Source: Bacteroidales bacterium UBA3810 (lineage in GTDB: Bacteria; Bacteroidota; Bacteroidia; Bacteroidales; Paludibacteraceae). Taken from it: DNA of 9,539 nucleotides. Below, one piece after another: positions 1 to 7,417 of the stretch. How positions within the stretch are numbered: position 1 is the stretch's first letter; each line of letters opens with the position of its first letter. Where the stretch lies: NCBI GenBank assembly GCA_002368645.1, contig DFEE01000016.1, positions 1 to 9,539 on the forward strand. Direction: 5' to 3'. The translations under genes and the position numbers were made by a program. The notes beneath the pieces were generated by a model, which was given only the letters and a program-made list of their open reading frames with translations, was not told the DNA's origin and made no database searches.

Positions 1-354
1 TATCGCTCCGACGGTCGCACGCTTTCCAATTATAATGACCTCTACGCCGATGTCTTGAAGTGGGTACATGAAGGATGGATTGACTATGTCGTACCGCAAC
101 TCTATTGGGAAATTGGCAATAGGGTAGCGCCTTATGACACGCTGGTGACTTGGTGGGCGAGGGAAATTGAACCCTATCCATGCCAATTATATATAGGTAT
201 TGCTGCCTATAAGCACGCACAAACAGAAATTGATGCACAGCGGGCACTCAATGCTACGCTCCCTATTGACGGAGAAATACTCTATTCTGCTAAGCCGTTT
301 ATTAACAAAAATATACAATTAACCAACTTAAATTCACAACATTATGATTATTGA
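1..354 (+). CDS. C-terminal part of a family 10-like (GHL10/DUF187) glycoside hydrolase
   Basis: The first 117 codons in frame 1 are open from the window edge, so the 5' end lies outside. The visible protein contains WVHEGWIDYVVPQLYWEIGN (about residues 21-40) and later YDTLVTWWAREIEPY, LYIGIAAYK and DGEILYSAKPF. This is the pattern I know from the C-terminal part of the TIM barrel of GHL10/DUF187 (YngK-like) proteins, which in Bacteroidota are usually exported or lipoprotein enzymes presumed to act on cell-wall or other glycans; the substrate is not known. The stop TGA (352-354) lies inside codons 3-4 of enolase, an 11-nt overlap. From memory, many family members continue well past the FSAK/YSAK motif, so this protein may have a shortened C-terminus. 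Family assignment is fairly secure; function is inferred. Confidence 0.72.
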   Translation, partial: YRSDGRTLSNYNDLYADVLKWVHEGWIDYVVPQLYWEIGNRVAPYDTLVTWWAREIEPYPCQLYIGIAAYKHAQTEIDAQRALNATLPIDGEILYSAKPFINKNIQLTNLNSQHYDY

Positions 355-1651
355 AAAAGTTCATGGTCGCGAGATTTTGGATTCTCGTGGCAATCCTACA
401 GTTGAGGTTGAAATCACCCTCGAGTCCGGTATCATTGGTCGTGCTTCTGTTCCCTCCGGCGCTTCTACTGGCGAAAATGAGGCACTTGAACTCCGTGATG
501 GCGACAAAGCCCGCTACCTCGGTAAAGGTACCTTGAAAGCCGTTGCTAATGTCAACGAGAAGATTGCACCCGCTATCATCGGTATGTCTGTTCTTGACCA
601 ACGCGGTATTGATATGAAGATGTTGGAACTTGATGGCACTGCTACCAAGTCTAACCTCGGTGCTAACGCTATCCTCGGTGTTTCTCTCGCTGCTGCACAC
701 GCTGCTGCTAATTATCTTGATATCCCTCTCTATCGCTATATCGGTGGTGCTAACGCTTATGTACTCCCCGTGCCCATGATGAATATCATCAATGGCGGTG
801 CTCACTCTGACGCTCCTATCGCCTTCCAAGAGTTCATGATTCGCCCCGTTGGCGCTTGCTGCGAGCGTGAAGCTATCCGTATGGGTGCTGAGGTATTCCA
901 TAACCTCGCTAAACTCTTGAAGAAACGCGGACTCTCTACCGCCGTTGGTGACGAAGGTGGTTTCGCTCCCGCACTGGACGGTATCGAAGATGCACTCGAG
1001 TCTATCTGCCAAGCTATCCGTGATGCCGGTTACGAACCCGGGAAGGACGTGAAAATCGCGATGGACTGCGCCGCTTCTGAGTTCGCTACTTGCGAAAATG
1101 GTGAATGGTTCTACGACTATCGCCAACTCAAGGATGGTAAGAAGAAAGATCCTAATGGCAAAAAACTCACCGCTGCTGAGCAAATTGATTACCTCGAGCA
1201 ACTCATCTCCAAATATCCTATCGACTCCATCGAGGACGGCTTGGATGAGAACGACTGGGACAACTGGGTTAAACTCACCGAGCGTATTGGTGACCGCTGC
1301 CAACTCGTAGGTGACGACCTCTTTGTGACCAACGTGAAGTTCCTTGAGAAAGGTATCAAGATGGGAGCTGCTAACTCTATCCTTATTAAGGTTAACCAAA
1401 TCGGTTCTCTCACCGAGACGCTTGACGCTATCGAGATGGCGCACCGTCATGGTTACACAACCGTTACTTCACACCGTTCCGGTGAAACAGAGGATACTAC
1501 TATCGCTGACATCGCTGTTGCTACCAACTCCGGACAAATCAAGACCGGTTCACTCTCTCGTACCGACCGTATGGCGAAGTACAACCAACTCATCCGCATT
1601 GAGGAAGAACTTGGTTGCCGCGCACAATATGGCTACAAGAAACTGAAATAA
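344..1651 (+). CDS. eno: Enolase (phosphopyruvate hydratase)
   Basis: The 435-residue product is a full-length enolase, which interconverts 2-phosphoglycerate and phosphoenolpyruvate in cytoplasmic glycolysis. Visible family features in order: N-terminal GREILDSRGNPTVEV (8-22), mobile active-site loop SGAST (38-42), substrate-binding HSDAPIAFQEF (154-164), the general acid in GDEGGFAP (E204), metal ligands D241, E297 (IEDGLDENDW) and D324 (VGDDLF), the signature ILIKVNQIGSLTET (346-359) with catalytic K349, and SHRSGETEDT (376-385). No key residue is missing. The ATG at 344 gives the normal enolase N-terminus MIIEKVHGREILD. The gene starts inside the upstream hydrolase gene. No Bacteroidota-type promoter was found just before it, so it may be read through from upstream or use a weaker promoter inside that gene. 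Codon choice is strongly biased to GCT, CGT and CTC, as expected for high expression. Confidence 0.98.
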   Translation: MIIEKVHGREILDSRGNPTVEVEITLESGIIGRASVPSGASTGENEALELRDGDKARYLGKGTLKAVANVNEKIAPAIIGMSVLDQRGIDMKMLELDGTATKSNLGANAILGVSLAAAHAAANYLDIPLYRYIGGANAYVLPVPMMNIINGGAHSDAPIAFQEFMIRPVGACCEREAIRMGAEVFHNLAKLLKKRGLSTAVGDEGGFAPALDGIEDALESICQAIRDAGYEPGKDVKIAMDCAASEFATCENGEWFYDYRQLKDGKKKDPNGKKLTAAEQIDYLEQLISKYPIDSIEDGLDENDWDNWVKLTERIGDRCQLVGDDLFVTNVKFLEKGIKMGAANSILIKVNQIGSLTETLDAIEMAHRHGYTTVTSHRSGETEDTTIADIAVATNSGQIKTGSLSRTDRMAKYNQLIRIEEELGCRAQYGYKKLK

Positions 1652-1674
1652 AAAATGCGGCTACACAGACGCCG

Positions 1675-1695
1675 GAACCGCAGCCTCTGCGGTTC
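1675..1695. other. Perfect 9-bp stem-loop downstream of enolase
   Basis: GAACCGCAG (1675-1683) pairs perfectly with CTGCGGTTC (1687-1695) across a CCT loop. It begins 24 nt after the enolase stop and directly precedes the terminator at 1700. With no T-tract of its own it is more likely an mRNA 3'-end stabiliser or a repeat remnant than a terminator. Confidence 0.55.
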
Positions 1696-1699
1696 AAAA

Positions 1700-1730
1700 T
1701 AAAAGGAGGGAGCACCGCTCCCTCCTTTTA
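1700..1730. terminator. Bidirectional intrinsic terminator between eno and tamB
   Basis: The arms AAAAGGAGGGAGC (1701-1713) and GCTCCCTCCTTTT (1717-1729) are perfectly complementary around an ACC loop, and one more T-A pair closes 1700-1730. Each arm ends in an A or T tract, so the hairpin has a U-tract in both directions. It lies between two convergent genes (eno ends at 1651, tamB at 1756) and suits both. Confidence 0.9.
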
Positions 1731-1755
1731 GTTACCTGAATCTTGACCGACCCAT

Positions 1756-4700
1756 CTACTCCTTATCCTTCTTCCAGTTAAAATCGTGCTTGAACACAAA
1801 GCCCACACCTTGTTGTGTATTTGCACTGCGAAGGGAGTACTTGTCAACCGTGTGCGTGTAAGCCTTCACGCGGAACTTACCATTGGGCGTTATCATGTAC
1901 TCAATATCCAAATCTCCGAACACAGGTCTGTTCGTGATGTCGTTATACCGATAACCGATATTGCCGTTTATCAGTAATCGGTTGACCGGTTGTACTTGGA
2001 AATTTGCCTCGTACTCTTGACTATCCGTTGCCCCGTAACCCTCAGAGCGAATAGCTACGCCCACCGAGAATATAGCAGAGTTAGTTATCTTGCCTATCCA
2101 GTTGTTGATTTGACTTGTTAGGGTTGAACTTAAGAACGAGTAAGTCGCGTTCAGACTGGACATCCCGTCGGTCGTCGTTGCTAAATATTCAGGCGTGAAG
2201 AAACGCCCGAACACAAGTAGGTAAACCATTTGCCGCATCAGCATTTCGTCCGTGTTGATAATTGACTGCACTTGTTGACGAACAAGGCTTTCTGAGTTTG
2301 GCAACTCTATCCCGAACCGAATAGTCGGATTGGTTATCGGTCCCGTCAGGTAGATATTGCAATCAACAGGCACCGACGTTCTTGTTGTCGCTAAATTATT
2401 GATCTCTGAACCGAAGAGGTCTTTGAGCGAAGCAGTCACACGATAGGTCGCTGTGACATTTAATTCCGGATTGGCTGCATCCTTGACCCATACAACGCGA
2501 CTTCCCTCTGCCATCGTGAACTCCCGACGAACTAAATTGCCTAAGGTGAAACCAAGCTTACCATTGATAAGTTCATAATTACCCATCAGCTTCAAGTCGC
2601 CTGTTAATGCATCAAATGTGAGCCTTAAACCGCCGTCACCACGCCCTTTTAGCATATCGCCTGTTTGCTCATTGAGTACCAACTGTATCTCAGCCTCCGG
2701 CGTCACATTGAGGTCCAATTGCATATGGAAATGGGACGGGTCACCATTGCGCTCTATACGTTTCTCATTGAGAAAAGACCGGTCTTCCTCCGCCCGTAGC
2801 CGAGCCTTCTCTTCATTCATCGGAGCTATGGCATTATGGTTGACAAAGGTGATAAAATCATTATTAGCCGCATTGCTCGCACCACCAAAGGACATCCTGA
2901 ACTGCGAATTGCCGACCGTCGTTGCGTCGGCCTTCAGGAAGATGTCCGTACCGCGCCCCGTCACTTGGCATCGACCATTGGCATATACCTTGCCTTGCAG
3001 CAGTTCACCGGGAGCCATGGGCAAATCAACAACCAACGCACGTTCGGGACGAACATCAATGTCAAAATTGAAGTCTTGGAAATGGTTATGACGTATCTCT
3101 GCATCTAAATGAACAGGGTTGCCCTCATCGTCCCATAGATGCATGTCTTTGAAGATGATGCGCGTTGAGTCCATATAAACCGAGTCATTGAAGTGATACG
3201 TGCACCCTGTGAACGGGATGGTTAATTGCGCTTCGCGCGGTTTAACAGCTATCAATACATAGGTGTTGCCACCTTCTCCGAATACGTGCACTATACCGTC
3301 ACCTCGACCGCCGATATTAGAGAGAAAACCATCCGTCCAATGACCGATAAAACCCAAGTTAAAACTATCCGGCTCAATCACCAAATCCCATTTACCGTCA
3401 CCCGGAACACGTCCGTCCACATGGGCGACATGCCGTCCGGCTTCCACTACATCGGCGTCAATGATGAGATGCTTGGTACTATCCTCTAAATAGACTTTTG
3501 CCACAGCGTCACCGATATATGTCTCGTTAAGTTCAGCGGAGTCTAAAGTCACATTCACATTAAACTGAGGCTTGTTCAGTACATGGTGAATCGTTGCTTC
3601 TCCGCTTAGCCAGCCGCCTGCCGTCAGAGTTCCTTCAGCTAAAATGAACTTCAACAGCCGATTGACCTGTATCTCATTAAGCTCAATATGGAGTGAGTCA
3701 TTTTCGCGCGGTGACGCAACACCATCCACATTGAGGAACTGGGACGCTGACCCGAAGCGGAAATCGTTAATCCGTATCACCGTATCAGCGGCAACATAAC
3801 TGATATTACTATTTGAGATAAAGAAGGTCGAGTCGGCTATATTGACAAAACCCGGCTGTGTCTGTATATCAACGACCGGAAGTCCCTTGTACCGTGAGAA
3901 GACACCATTGGCTTGTACATGGCTGAGCTCCATCTTTGCGGAGTCTAAAGCCACCAAGTCCACTGCCACTTCGTTATTGCGGAAGGTGGTCTGCAAGGTG
4001 TATTGGCTGTCGTACCAACCGGCTTGTAGTGCCATATGGCCTCGGTCGTCATTATTATGGACAGATAGCGTGATATCTCGGGCATCACCTTGCCTTAGTC
4101 TGACATAAGGCACATAAGCCTGTATGCCCAATAGCTTTTGACTCTCGTGCATGTACCCCTTGATAACCGGATAATCAGAGATAAAGAAATTCAGAGCCAA
4201 TGCCCGCTGCAACTCATGTATCTGTCTGCCGTATAAGTAGAAATCTACATCATTGCGGCTGTCAATGGCATGAACCCGTGCCCGCTCTTCTTCTGTAAAT
4301 ATCTCCGGCAGGTACATCATAGCGCCTTTCTCTAAAGTCGTTAGCAAGGTGCTGTAGTCGTACTGCCCTTTTAGGCAGAACGCAGCATAATCACCGGTCA
4401 TCTTGAGCATTTTGCGCCCATTCTCATTCGCCATCGTCAGCTCTAACTCCTCCATCTTGACGGAGTCTCTACCGTTACGGAAGAAGAGGTCATTCATCCT
4501 CACAAAGCCTATCATGTCATTAAGTCTCTTACCCACGACATGCGCCGATAACTGGCCTCGGATATCGCTGTCGTGATACTTGTCGGAGAGGTTGAGCGGC
4601 TGCATATGAAGACGCTCTAAAACCATATTCACATCTACCTCCGGCACCTCTTTGTCGAAATCGAAAAGGCCATTGAGAATAAGTCGTACATTCTCGTCTC

Positions 4701-6126
4701 GGACATAACCGACGGCATCTAATATATAGTTCTTGAACTGCCCTGCCAAAGTGATATTGCGATAGGTGTAACCTTTATAGGTTATCTCGCTTATTTGGAG
4801 ACCCGCCTTGCCGTCTTGAACGCCGACACGGTCTATGCGTGCATTGCCCTCTATGGTTAGTTTGACTGTGCCCAAATCGCTATTACCTGTCAGACGCCCT
4901 AAATGGAACTTCTTAGTCCCAATCTTGCCGGTAAAGGCTAATGACTTGTCTATTGTGTCAGTCATTAGCCGTCCATCTGTGCTGACGGTACCGAGTGCTG
5001 TTCTGAAAGCACCTTGCAACTTCATATCAATCAGTTTGCCGCTCAACAATCCCTTGTAGTGCAAGTTGCCTAAACGGTGAACTATCTCAGGAAGACGGAT
5101 TGGCTTGTCCTCCATGTCGCTGAAGAAATCTTGAGCAATGCGTGCATTGATAAAAAGGTCTTGCAGATTGGCATGTATCGTTGCTTGGTGCTTATGGTTG
5201 AGGTGTGCAGCGGTGATATTGCCTTTCAACACCGAGGTGGAGTTATAGTGTACTTGAAAGTCCATAAGACTCACACTATCACCCTTGCCGCTCAAATCGC
5301 CTTGTACCTCAATGGGATAGTCTATCTTACTAAGGACCGGCACAAAAAGTCCGATATCCTTGGGTGATAAACGAGCCTCGTTAATGTGCATATGGAAGAC
5401 CGTATCGGCCTTGCTGAATCGTAGTCCCGACAGATCAAATTTACTGTCCGGCATGCGGGCATAGAGGGTAGGAAAATAAGCAATACTGTCATTGAGCTGC
5501 ATGGCGACCCGCATATCTTCTATCAGCATAGTCTTGCCCCCCTTGCTGACCTGCCCCATCAGGCGCTGCAACCGGATATCGGCAGCTTCTTTGCTGAGCA
5601 CATTGACTGCCACCTCCATTGTCGCTAACTGACCTTGCCACTCGTCATACCGTACTCGAATATTTTCTATATCAATTTGTTGAGCACCAAAAATGAGGTT
5701 CGTGGGTGTTTGCTGCGCAGTGTCTTGCTGTGTGGCAAAAGCGCGGAGCAGAAAATCATAGTTCTTCGTGCTATCGGGAAGCGTGTAGGCGTTGAGATAA
5801 GCATTGCGTAATCGAACTTGCCTAAACTCAACCTTACCCTTTCGCAAAGCACGAGGTCGTAAGTGGGCGTAAGCCTCTTCAATATATAGCAGCGTGTCGC
5901 CTTGTTGATCTTCAAGATAAACAGTATCGAGGGATAACCGCATCGGGAATTTGTAATTAACGGTGCCGATTTTAGCATGAGTACCTAATGCGCGTGACAA
6001 CTCCTCTGTCACGACCCGCACGGCGGCTGTTTGCACATCGCTGTCTAAAAGCAATGCCATGCCTAAGCCTGCCACAATCAGCAGACTCACCAATACAACA
6101 GCCACTATATATATAAACCTCTTCAT
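1756..6126 (-). CDS. tamB: TamB/AsmA-like translocation and assembly module protein
   Basis: The product has 1456 residues. Residues about 4-27 (IYIVAVVLVSLLIVAGLGMA and neighbours) form one hydrophobic N-terminal anchor. There follows a very long stretch of alternating beta-strand sequence, the pattern of TamB/AsmA proteins that bridge the periplasm as a lipid-conducting groove. The C-terminal 300 residues fit the TamB (DUF490) domain: GDLKLMGNYELINGKLGF (about 1176-1193), the NPELNVTATY and LTGPITNPTIRF segments, then QQVQSIINTDEMLMRQMVYL (about 1284-1303). The protein ends in a strand-rich tail (GFVFKHDFNW). The family is linked to outer-membrane protein insertion and phospholipid transport to the outer membrane. 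No tamA/BamA-like partner is in the window. The start chosen is the second of two ATGs in a 23-bp tandem duplication, because only this one enters the long frame. Class is confident; the exact cargo in this lineage is unknown. Confidence 0.92.
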   Translation of the reverse strand: MKRFIYIVAVVLVSLLIVAGLGMALLLDSDVQTAAVRVVTEELSRALGTHAKIGTVNYKFPMRLSLDTVYLEDQQGDTLLYIEEAYAHLRPRALRKGKVEFRQVRLRNAYLNAYTLPDSTKNYDFLLRAFATQQDTAQQTPTNLIFGAQQIDIENIRVRYDEWQGQLATMEVAVNVLSKEAADIRLQRLMGQVSKGGKTMLIEDMRVAMQLNDSIAYFPTLYARMPDSKFDLSGLRFSKADTVFHMHINEARLSPKDIGLFVPVLSKIDYPIEVQGDLSGKGDSVSLMDFQVHYNSTSVLKGNITAAHLNHKHQATIHANLQDLFINARIAQDFFSDMEDKPIRLPEIVHRLGNLHYKGLLSGKLIDMKLQGAFRTALGTVSTDGRLMTDTIDKSLAFTGKIGTKKFHLGRLTGNSDLGTVKLTIEGNARIDRVGVQDGKAGLQISEITYKGYTYRNITLAGQFKNYILDAVGYVRDENVRLILNGLFDFDKEVPEVDVNMVLERLHMQPLNLSDKYHDSDIRGQLSAHVVGKRLNDMIGFVRMNDLFFRNGRDSVKMEELELTMANENGRKMLKMTGDYAAFCLKGQYDYSTLLTTLEKGAMMYLPEIFTEEERARVHAIDSRNDVDFYLYGRQIHELQRALALNFFISDYPVIKGYMHESQKLLGIQAYVPYVRLRQGDARDITLSVHNNDDRGHMALQAGWYDSQYTLQTTFRNNEVAVDLVALDSAKMELSHVQANGVFSRYKGLPVVDIQTQPGFVNIADSTFFISNSNISYVAADTVIRINDFRFGSASQFLNVDGVASPRENDSLHIELNEIQVNRLLKFILAEGTLTAGGWLSGEATIHHVLNKPQFNVNVTLDSAELNETYIGDAVAKVYLEDSTKHLIIDADVVEAGRHVAHVDGRVPGDGKWDLVIEPDSFNLGFIGHWTDGFLSNIGGRGDGIVHVFGEGGNTYVLIAVKPREAQLTIPFTGCTYHFNDSVYMDSTRIIFKDMHLWDDEGNPVHLDAEIRHNHFQDFNFDIDVRPERALVVDLPMAPGELLQGKVYANGRCQVTGRGTDIFLKADATTVGNSQFRMSFGGASNAANNDFITFVNHNAIAPMNEEKARLRAEEDRSFLNEKRIERNGDPSHFHMQLDLNVTPEAEIQLVLNEQTGDMLKGRGDGGLRLTFDALTGDLKLMGNYELINGKLGFTLGNLVRREFTMAEGSRVVWVKDAANPELNVTATYRVTASLKDLFGSEINNLATTRTSVPVDCNIYLTGPITNPTIRFGIELPNSESLVRQQVQSIINTDEMLMRQMVYLLVFGRFFTPEYLATTTDGMSSLNATYSFLSSTLTSQINNWIGKITNSAIFSVGVAIRSEGYGATDSQEYEANFQVQPVNRLLINGNIGYRYNDITNRPVFGDLDIEYMITPNGKFRVKAYTHTVDKYSLRSANTQQGVGFVFKHDFNWKKDKE

Positions 6127-6154
6127 ACGGGATATATAACCCTCTTCATACGGG
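6109..6154. repeat. 23-bp tandem duplication across the tamB start codon
   Basis: Bases 6109-6131 and 6132-6154 match at 22 of 23 positions; they differ only at 6117 (A) versus 6140 (C). Each copy contains CCTCTTCATACGGG, which on the - strand carries ATGAAGAGG, so the start codon and its context are present twice. Because 23 is not a multiple of 3, the two starts are in different frames. Confidence 0.95.
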
Positions 6155-6176
6155 CGATTTTACGCGTAATATACAT
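6123..6176 (-). CDS. Possible upstream leader reading frame of tamB
   Basis: An ATG at 6176-6174 opens a 17-codon frame. A second in-frame ATG, at 6149-6147 inside the upstream duplication copy, would give the 8-residue peptide MKRVIYPV. Both end at TGA 6125-6123, which overlaps the tamB ATG (6126-6124) as ATGA. The frame lies in the predicted tamB leader, downstream of the promoter at 6185-6216. It may couple or dampen tamB translation, or be a harmless by-product of the duplication. Nothing shows that the peptide is made. Confidence 0.3.
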   Translation of the reverse strand: MYITRKIARMKRVIYPV

Positions 6177-6184
6177 TTAGCCTG

Positions 6185-6216
6185 CAAAAATAACAAAAAG
6201 AAAGGACTTATGCAAA
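6185..6216 (-). promoter_or_regulatory. Bacteroidota-type promoter for tamB
   Basis: On the - strand, TTTG (6216-6213) is followed after 20 bp by TATTTTTG (6192-6185). This fits the Bacteroidota -33/-7 consensus TTTG - about 20 bp - TAnnTTTG. Transcription would start near 6178, leaving a leader of about 50 nt before the tamB ATG. An AT-only palindrome (A7-C, TTT, G-T7 at 6214-6232) overlaps the -33 element and runs upstream of it. Confidence 0.75.
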
Positions 6217-6276
6217 AAAACTTTGTTTTTTTTAGTATTTATTCCTTCTTTTGCCTAAATATCTGTTAGTCGAAAG

Positions 6277-6291
6277 CCGGCGTGACGCCGG
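6277..6291. repeat. Island stem-loop 1 (6-bp stem, TGA loop)
   Basis: CCGGCG-TGA-CGCCGG is a perfect 6-bp stem with a three-base loop. It directly follows the left TTAGTCGAAAG copy. Confidence 0.8.
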
Positions 6292-6309
6292 TGTCGGTCG
6301 TCTGTGCAG

Positions 6310-6324
6310 CTGCCGTGACGGCAG
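6310..6324. repeat. Island stem-loop 2 (6-bp stem, TGA loop)
   Basis: CTGCCG-TGA-CGGCAG has the same geometry and loop as stem-loop 1 and the same stem as stem-loop 3. The changes between copies 1 and 2 keep the arms paired. Confidence 0.8.
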
Positions 6325-6374
6325 TCCCGGCGTCTGTGCAGCGGGGAGGGCGGGAGAGCGAAGCCCCTCCCCGA

Positions 6375-6394
6375 CCCTCCCCTGAAGGGGAGGG
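6375..6394. repeat. C/G-rich hairpin (8-bp stem, TGAA loop)
   Basis: CCCTCCCC (6375-6382) pairs with GGGGAGGG (6387-6394). A further GGGGAGGG (6343-6350) and CCCCTCCCC (6364-6372) lie just upstream, so alternative pairings exist. Similar CCTCCCC/GGGGAGG intergenic repeats are common in Bacteroidota genomes, in my recollection. There is no T-tract for a clear terminator. Confidence 0.75.
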
Positions 6395-6403
6395 AGGTGT
6401 TTT

Positions 6404-6435
6404 CCGGGATACCGGGTTACCGGGATACCGGGAGA
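6404..6435. repeat. Four 8-bp tandem units (CCGGGATA type)
   Basis: The units are CCGGGATA (6404-6411), CCGGGTTA (6412-6419), CCGGGATA (6420-6427) and CCGGGAGA (6428-6435). CCGGG is invariant and the last three bases vary. Confidence 0.9.
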
Positions 6436-6438
6436 CCG

Positions 6439-6453
6439 CTGCCGTGGCGGCAG
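6439..6453. repeat. Island stem-loop 3 (6-bp stem, TGG loop)
   Basis: CTGCCG-TGG-CGGCAG is identical to stem-loop 2 except for one loop base. It lies 129 bp further along and close to the 8-bp tandem array. Confidence 0.8.
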
Positions 6454-6480
6454 TGTCGGCGACGCTGCGGAGCTAACGAT

Positions 6481-6513
6481 CGTTCGATGAGCGTTCGATG
6501 AGCGTTCGATGAC
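6481..6513. repeat. Three 11-bp tandem units (CGTTCGATGAG)
   Basis: CGTTCGATGAG occurs at 6481-6491 and 6492-6502, and CGTTCGATGAC at 6503-6513; a decayed partial unit (CGTTGC) follows after one base. This array lies just downstream of the radical SAM gene stop. Confidence 0.9.
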
Positions 6514-6547
6514 CGTTGCTTATTTAGTCGAAAGTCGAAAGCGATTC

Positions 6548-7417
6548 TCAGCCGGCGCAGTTTATGCACATGGGGAAGGGGGGGCCTTGCCAGAGGGTGT
6601 TGAGAAAGGCTTTGCGCTTTTCGCCGTGCCAGATGGCTCGGAAACTTTCTTGCTTGAGATTGCCTAATATATATTGATGACTCTTGTCATAACAGCAGGG
6701 TAGTACATCGCCATTGGTGGTTATGACGCAGCCGGTTAAGGCACGGCGGCAGAAGCGGGGAGGCTTGTGTTTGGGGACGTAGAGGCCATTTCCGGCAAGC
6801 CGATAGCGGGCGTGCGCTTCGTCGGGCATAAGTACGTTGCCATGCTCGTAATCATAGAATTGTGCCGTTTTGAAGGTCAGTGAGTCTGCACCTAATACGC
6901 GGTACTGCCGGCGCAATAGCTCCCACTCATTCTCGTTGGAACGTAAGTACAGGCATTGCAACTCGATATGTGTTTTGCCATGTAGCCGCTCTTTGGCATC
7001 GCGTAGTGCTGCCAACCCCGCCTTGACCTTATCGACACTGCCTCCTACGCGATACTGCTCATACGAAGCCTGGCTCAAGCCGTCCATGGACACAATGATA
7101 CGGCCAAGGCCGGCTTTGATCAGTGCTTCTGCCATCGGGGAAGTGAGCACTTGGGCATTGGTGGAGAGGGTAGTGTGCAGTCCCTTCTCCGTGGCACGCC
7201 GGATAAAATGCGGCAAGGCAGGATTGAGTAGAGGCTCCCCTTGAAAATACAGTTGAACAAGCCTCACCGACCAAGGCAGTTGATTCAGGATACGGGTATA
7301 AAGCTCCTCGGTCATGAAAGGAGTTTCAGAAGCGTAATCCCCTCTCCCCACAGGGCACTGCGGGCAGTGAAGCGAACACCGTGCAGAGGGTTCTATACTG
7401 ACAAATAGCGGCAACAC
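6548..7417 (-). CDS. Radical SAM enzyme with SPASM-like C-terminal cluster domain, function unknown
   Basis: The 289-residue product has the radical SAM cluster motif C14-x3-C18-x2-C21, the GEP motif at 60-62, STNA at 85-88 and SMDG at 110-113, as expected for the partial TIM barrel. The C-terminal part carries C223, C230, C241, C242, C284 and C287 in a SPASM-like arrangement (TNGDVLPCCYD, LGNL, PMCINCAG), so a second Fe-S cluster is likely. SPASM proteins include peptide maturases and sulfatase or glycyl-radical activators, but no precursor peptide or target enzyme is visible nearby, so no substrate is assigned. The start is GTG at 7417; an in-frame TAATAA lies seven codons upstream and no in-frame ATG intervenes. 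That GTG shares its first G with the rpiB TAG stop, which suggests translational coupling. The stop at 6548 faces the repeat island; no clear terminator was seen. Confidence 0.88.
   Translation of the reverse strand: MLPLFVSIEPSARCSLHCPQCPVGRGDYASETPFMTEELYTRILNQLPWSVRLVQLYFQGEPLLNPALPHFIRRATEKGLHTTLSTNAQVLTSPMAEALIKAGLGRIIVSMDGLSQASYEQYRVGGSVDKVKAGLAALRDAKERLHGKTHIELQCLYLRSNENEWELLRRQYRVLGADSLTFKTAQFYDYEHGNVLMPDEAHARYRLAGNGLYVPKHKPPRFCRRALTGCVITTNGDVLPCCYDKSHQYILGNLKQESFRAIWHGEKRKAFLNTLWQGPPFPMCINCAG

Larger units (their letters stand above)
6266..6541. repeat. GC-rich non-coding repeat island between tamB and the radical SAM gene
   Basis: This fills most of the 421-bp gene-free stretch 6127-6547 and is much more GC-rich than the flanking promoter DNA. 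It begins with TTAGTCGAAAG (6266-6276) and ends with TTAGTCGAAAGTCGAAAG (6524-6541). Between them are three stem-loops of similar design, a C/G-rich hairpin, a 12-bp direct repeat (CGTCTGTGCAGC at 6299-6310 and 6331-6342), four 8-bp tandem units and three 11-bp tandem units. No transposase or convincing gene is present. It may be a composite of dispersed intergenic repeats or a non-autonomous element. Confidence 0.8.

Noticed and set aside
302..1450. A 382-residue open frame antisense to enolase
   Set aside because: It lies wholly opposite a highly biased, highly conserved gene. Few antisense stops are expected from such codon use, and the translation has no recognisable domain.
4835..5367. 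Two + strand frames of 74 and 96 codons inside tamB
   Set aside because: They are antisense shadows of a long, continuous gene with no domain or start signal of their own.
6343..6397. G-quadruplex potential in the GGGGAGGG/CGGG stretch
   Set aside because: Only three clustered G runs are present before a 30-nt gap, and the runs pair better with the adjacent C-rich tracts.
6282..6476. A 64-codon + strand frame in the repeat island
   Set aside because: It is built from the stem-loops and tandem repeats, its translation is low-complexity (Pro, Ala, Val, Arg), and no promoter or leader precedes it.
6404..6513. CRISPR-like array from the short tandem repeats
   Set aside because: The units are 8 and 11 bp, directly abutting without spacers, and no cas gene is present.
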